Assembly: GCF_023204875.1 (NCBI RefSeq)
Contig: NZ_CP096247.1
Coordinates: 1,178,001-1,242,000 of the forward strand
DNA: 64,000 nt
Origin: Prevotella sp. E15-22
GTDB lineage: Bacteria; Bacteroidota; Bacteroidia; Bacteroidales; Bacteroidaceae
Direction: 5' to 3'
Each line of letters opens with the position of its first letter. Within the stretch, counting starts at the first letter, position 1. The notes under the pieces were generated by a model. That model saw only the letters and a list, made by a program, of their open reading frames with translations, was not told the DNA's origin and made no database searches. This document shows positions 62,414 to 64,000 of the stretch, in pieces. The position numbers and the translations under genes are program-made.

Positions 62414-64000
62414 TTATTTTACAATGACTTTCTTTCCTCCAATAATATAGATTCCTTGTCTCAATCCTTCTGTCGTGGTGGCATTGCTGCGGACAATACG
62501 GCCGTCCAGACTGTAGATGTGATGACTTTTTGCTGAGGGAACATTGATATCCCGGATAGCAGTTATATCAGTACTGCCAAAGAAATGCAGACGGAAGTTG
62601 TCGAATATAGCCCAATAGTTGCTGGGCATGGATGTAGAGCGGATGCCAATCTTTAAACTTCCACCATCGGTAGCTACTTTTCCTGCAACCTCATTCTCGT
62701 AGAGACCTTTCTTGAAATATTTGCTGGCGGCCTCCATGTTGTTGGGGATGTAAAGGTTGGTTGCTACTTCAACTTCTGTTCCACCTAATTTCTTGCTTTG
62801 AGCATCGGCACAGATGTGCTTCAATTTCGTTTGACTGGTGCCTGCATAGAGGTAGGCCGTGACTTTGGTATTGCCTGATGTGGTGTAGGCAGTGTAAGCA
62901 TCAGCCGATTTGCCAGGACGCTGATAACCCTGTACGCGCATAAGATAATGGCCTGCAGGAAGTGACTTGATGGTCTGGTTGAAATCGAAGGTCTTCTCAT
63001 AGAACTCTGCGCATGAGAAGTTGATAGTTGCAGCTACAGACCAGCCGTCAGTTGCATCCATTCCAGCGTTCTGAATCAGGTATGTCAAGTCGAAGGGGTG
63101 ATTGATATCTGTGGCTGCCACATGGCAGAGGAAATTGAAAACTGCTTGGGTTGCCTCGGTTGACAGCGCAACAAGTTCCATGGTAGTGATGGATTGATCC
63201 ATACGTTGCTCAATGCTACTGATGGCATTGCTAAAAGTTGCATCTGTGCCTTCCATTTCTTCGCTATGTGGCACGTCAATAAGGGATTTGACAGTGGCGA
63301 TGTATGTGGATAACTGATTTTTAATCAGAGAAATGGATGATTCCTCAACCTGCTTGAGTTCTTGCGCATCGAGTATAAGCCATCGTTGGTTAGTGGCAGA
63401 GTTTGCCAAATTGAAAGTGCTTCCTCCTGTATTACCATTAATGTTGGCTTGCAAACAAGAAGGGGTCCAATTGCCTGTAGGATGGATAATCCAGTAACCG
63501 CGCTTGCTATTCTCGCCAGTACCTATGTCAACACGGCCTTTCATAAGATGGAAATTTTCGTTGGCTGTGAGGGTTGTGCGTGCCAATGTCTTGAAACCAC
63601 TTGAATAGGTTAGATATTGGCCTGTGGCTGCATTGCGCAACTGATAGTACTGGTTTTCGGGAGTAAAGGTGATATACCATGCTACACTGTCGTTGTTCAG
63701 CGCTGCTTCTGGAGTCATGGCTCGCCATTTAAGCATGCCGTTGGATGTGGGAATAAGATAAGAGTCGTAGAAGCCACGCTCTGTTGACTCGCTCTTCAGG
63801 TAATACTTGATGGTATCCTCCTGATTAAAGGTGTAGCAGGGATCGGCAAAAGTTGCAGAACGGTGTTCCAAGCCATCCTCGCCCAAGGCCTGACCTATCA
63901 TGGCATTGGCATAGTAAGTTTTTAATGAACCATCGTCCTCGTGGGCACCATTAATGCCATAAGGCCACATGTGTTGTGTATCGCCATTAAGGCGTGAGCC
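62414..64000 (-). CDS. Secreted multi-domain protein with type IX-like tail (5' end outside window)
   Basis: 528 codons are visible; the frame is open to the right edge, so the ATG at 63970 is not the true start. The middle part (WYITFTPENQYYQLRNAATG) resembles a ricin-like or DUF-type beta domain with WRAMTPEAALN. Residues near the C-terminus (LPAGHYLMRVQGYQR, then NYWAIFDNFRLHFFG) repeat the module found twice in the N-terminus of the CotH protein at 43593-47942. The last ~40 residues (HHIYSLDGRIV, then GIYIIGGKKVIVK) look like a type IX sorting tail. Confidence 0.82.
   Translation of the reverse strand, partial: GSRLNGDTQHMWPYGINGAHEDDGSLKTYYANAMIGQALGEDGLEHRSATFADPCYTFNQEDTIKYYLKSESTERGFYDSYLIPTSNGMLKWRAMTPEAALNNDSVAWYITFTPENQYYQLRNAATGQYLTYSSGFKTLARTTLTANENFHLMKGRVDIGTGENSKRGYWIIHPTGNWTPSCLQANINGNTGGSTFNLANSATNQRWLILDAQELKQVEESSISLIKNQLSTYIATVKSLIDVPHSEEMEGTDATFSNAISSIEQRMDQSITTMELVALSTEATQAVFNFLCHVAATDINHPFDLTYLIQNAGMDATDGWSVAATINFSCAEFYEKTFDFNQTIKSLPAGHYLMRVQGYQRPGKSADAYTAYTTSGNTKVTAYLYAGTSQTKLKHICADAQSKKLGGTEVEVATNLYIPNNMEAASKYFKKGLYENEVAGKVATDGGSLKIGIRSTSMPSNYWAIFDNFRLHFFGSTDITAIRDINVPSAKSHHIYSLDGRIVRSNATTTEGLRQGIYIIGGKKVIVK

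Overview
The window looks like chromosome of a gut- or rumen-type Prevotella-like member of the Bacteroidales. The evidence is the repeated Bacteroidetes -7 box (TAnnTTTG) in front of most transcription units, an RprX/RprY pair, GldE and a GldB-like lipoprotein, secreted proteins with type IX-like C-terminal tails, an IlvC of the Bacteroidetes length, DUF4861/GH105 and GH43 polysaccharide enzymes, and weak or absent Shine-Dalgarno signals. Genus is an inference from gene content, not a measurement.

Bases 1-14,400 are a defence island. It opens with the tail of a Fic protein, a decayed Bro-N/Fic fossil and a second complete Fic gene that lies between two copies of a ~180-bp terminator-plus-promoter segment. 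A compact run then follows, probably one transcript: hsdR, hsdM, a Bro-N-Fic fusion gene, hsdS, an AbiH-family gene, mcrB and mcrC. Every junction is an overlap or a gap of at most 12 nt. The island ends with a RelB/DinJ-type antitoxin and PIN toxin pair. On each side of that pair lies a related minus-strand promoter-to-terminator unit of about 105 nt with no gene in it (putative small RNAs). The second Fic gene carries three tandem 11-bp units inside its coding region, a likely on/off or length switch.

Bases 14,500-19,700 hold nspC, a tRNA cluster (Gly-Leu-Leu-Gly) and a forward operon (conserved hypothetical, ssb, gldE, GH25 lysozyme, membrane protein). Bases 19,700-28,200 are a minus-strand block: PBP1A, ilvD, ilvB, ilvN, an acyl-ACP thioesterase and ilvC, i.e. 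branched-chain amino acid synthesis placed directly behind a cell-wall gene. Bases 28,200-33,700 hold a small secreted protein, the RprXY two-component system and an EF-G-like GTPase. Bases 33,700-43,200 hold hemW, two DUF4861 proteins (one fused to GH105), a GldB-like lipoprotein, a DPP-IV-type peptidase, a BspA-type leucine-rich-repeat lipoprotein and a small membrane protein.

Bases 43,200-64,000 hold a very large secreted CotH/lamin-tail protein, glyA, a histidine-rich CobW-type metal GTPase, a nitrilase-family amidase, pyrBI, a GH43 lipoprotein, fabD with a GH13 amylase-like enzyme, an inositol-monophosphatase-family enzyme and an AlaX-like editing protein. A convergent minus-strand group follows (partial secreted protein, glycosyltransferase 2, cytosolic hybrid kinase, endonuclease/phosphatase-family membrane protein). 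The partial protein at the right edge shares its C-terminal module with the CotH protein. No insertion sequence, prophage, CRISPR array, rRNA or recombinase was seen.
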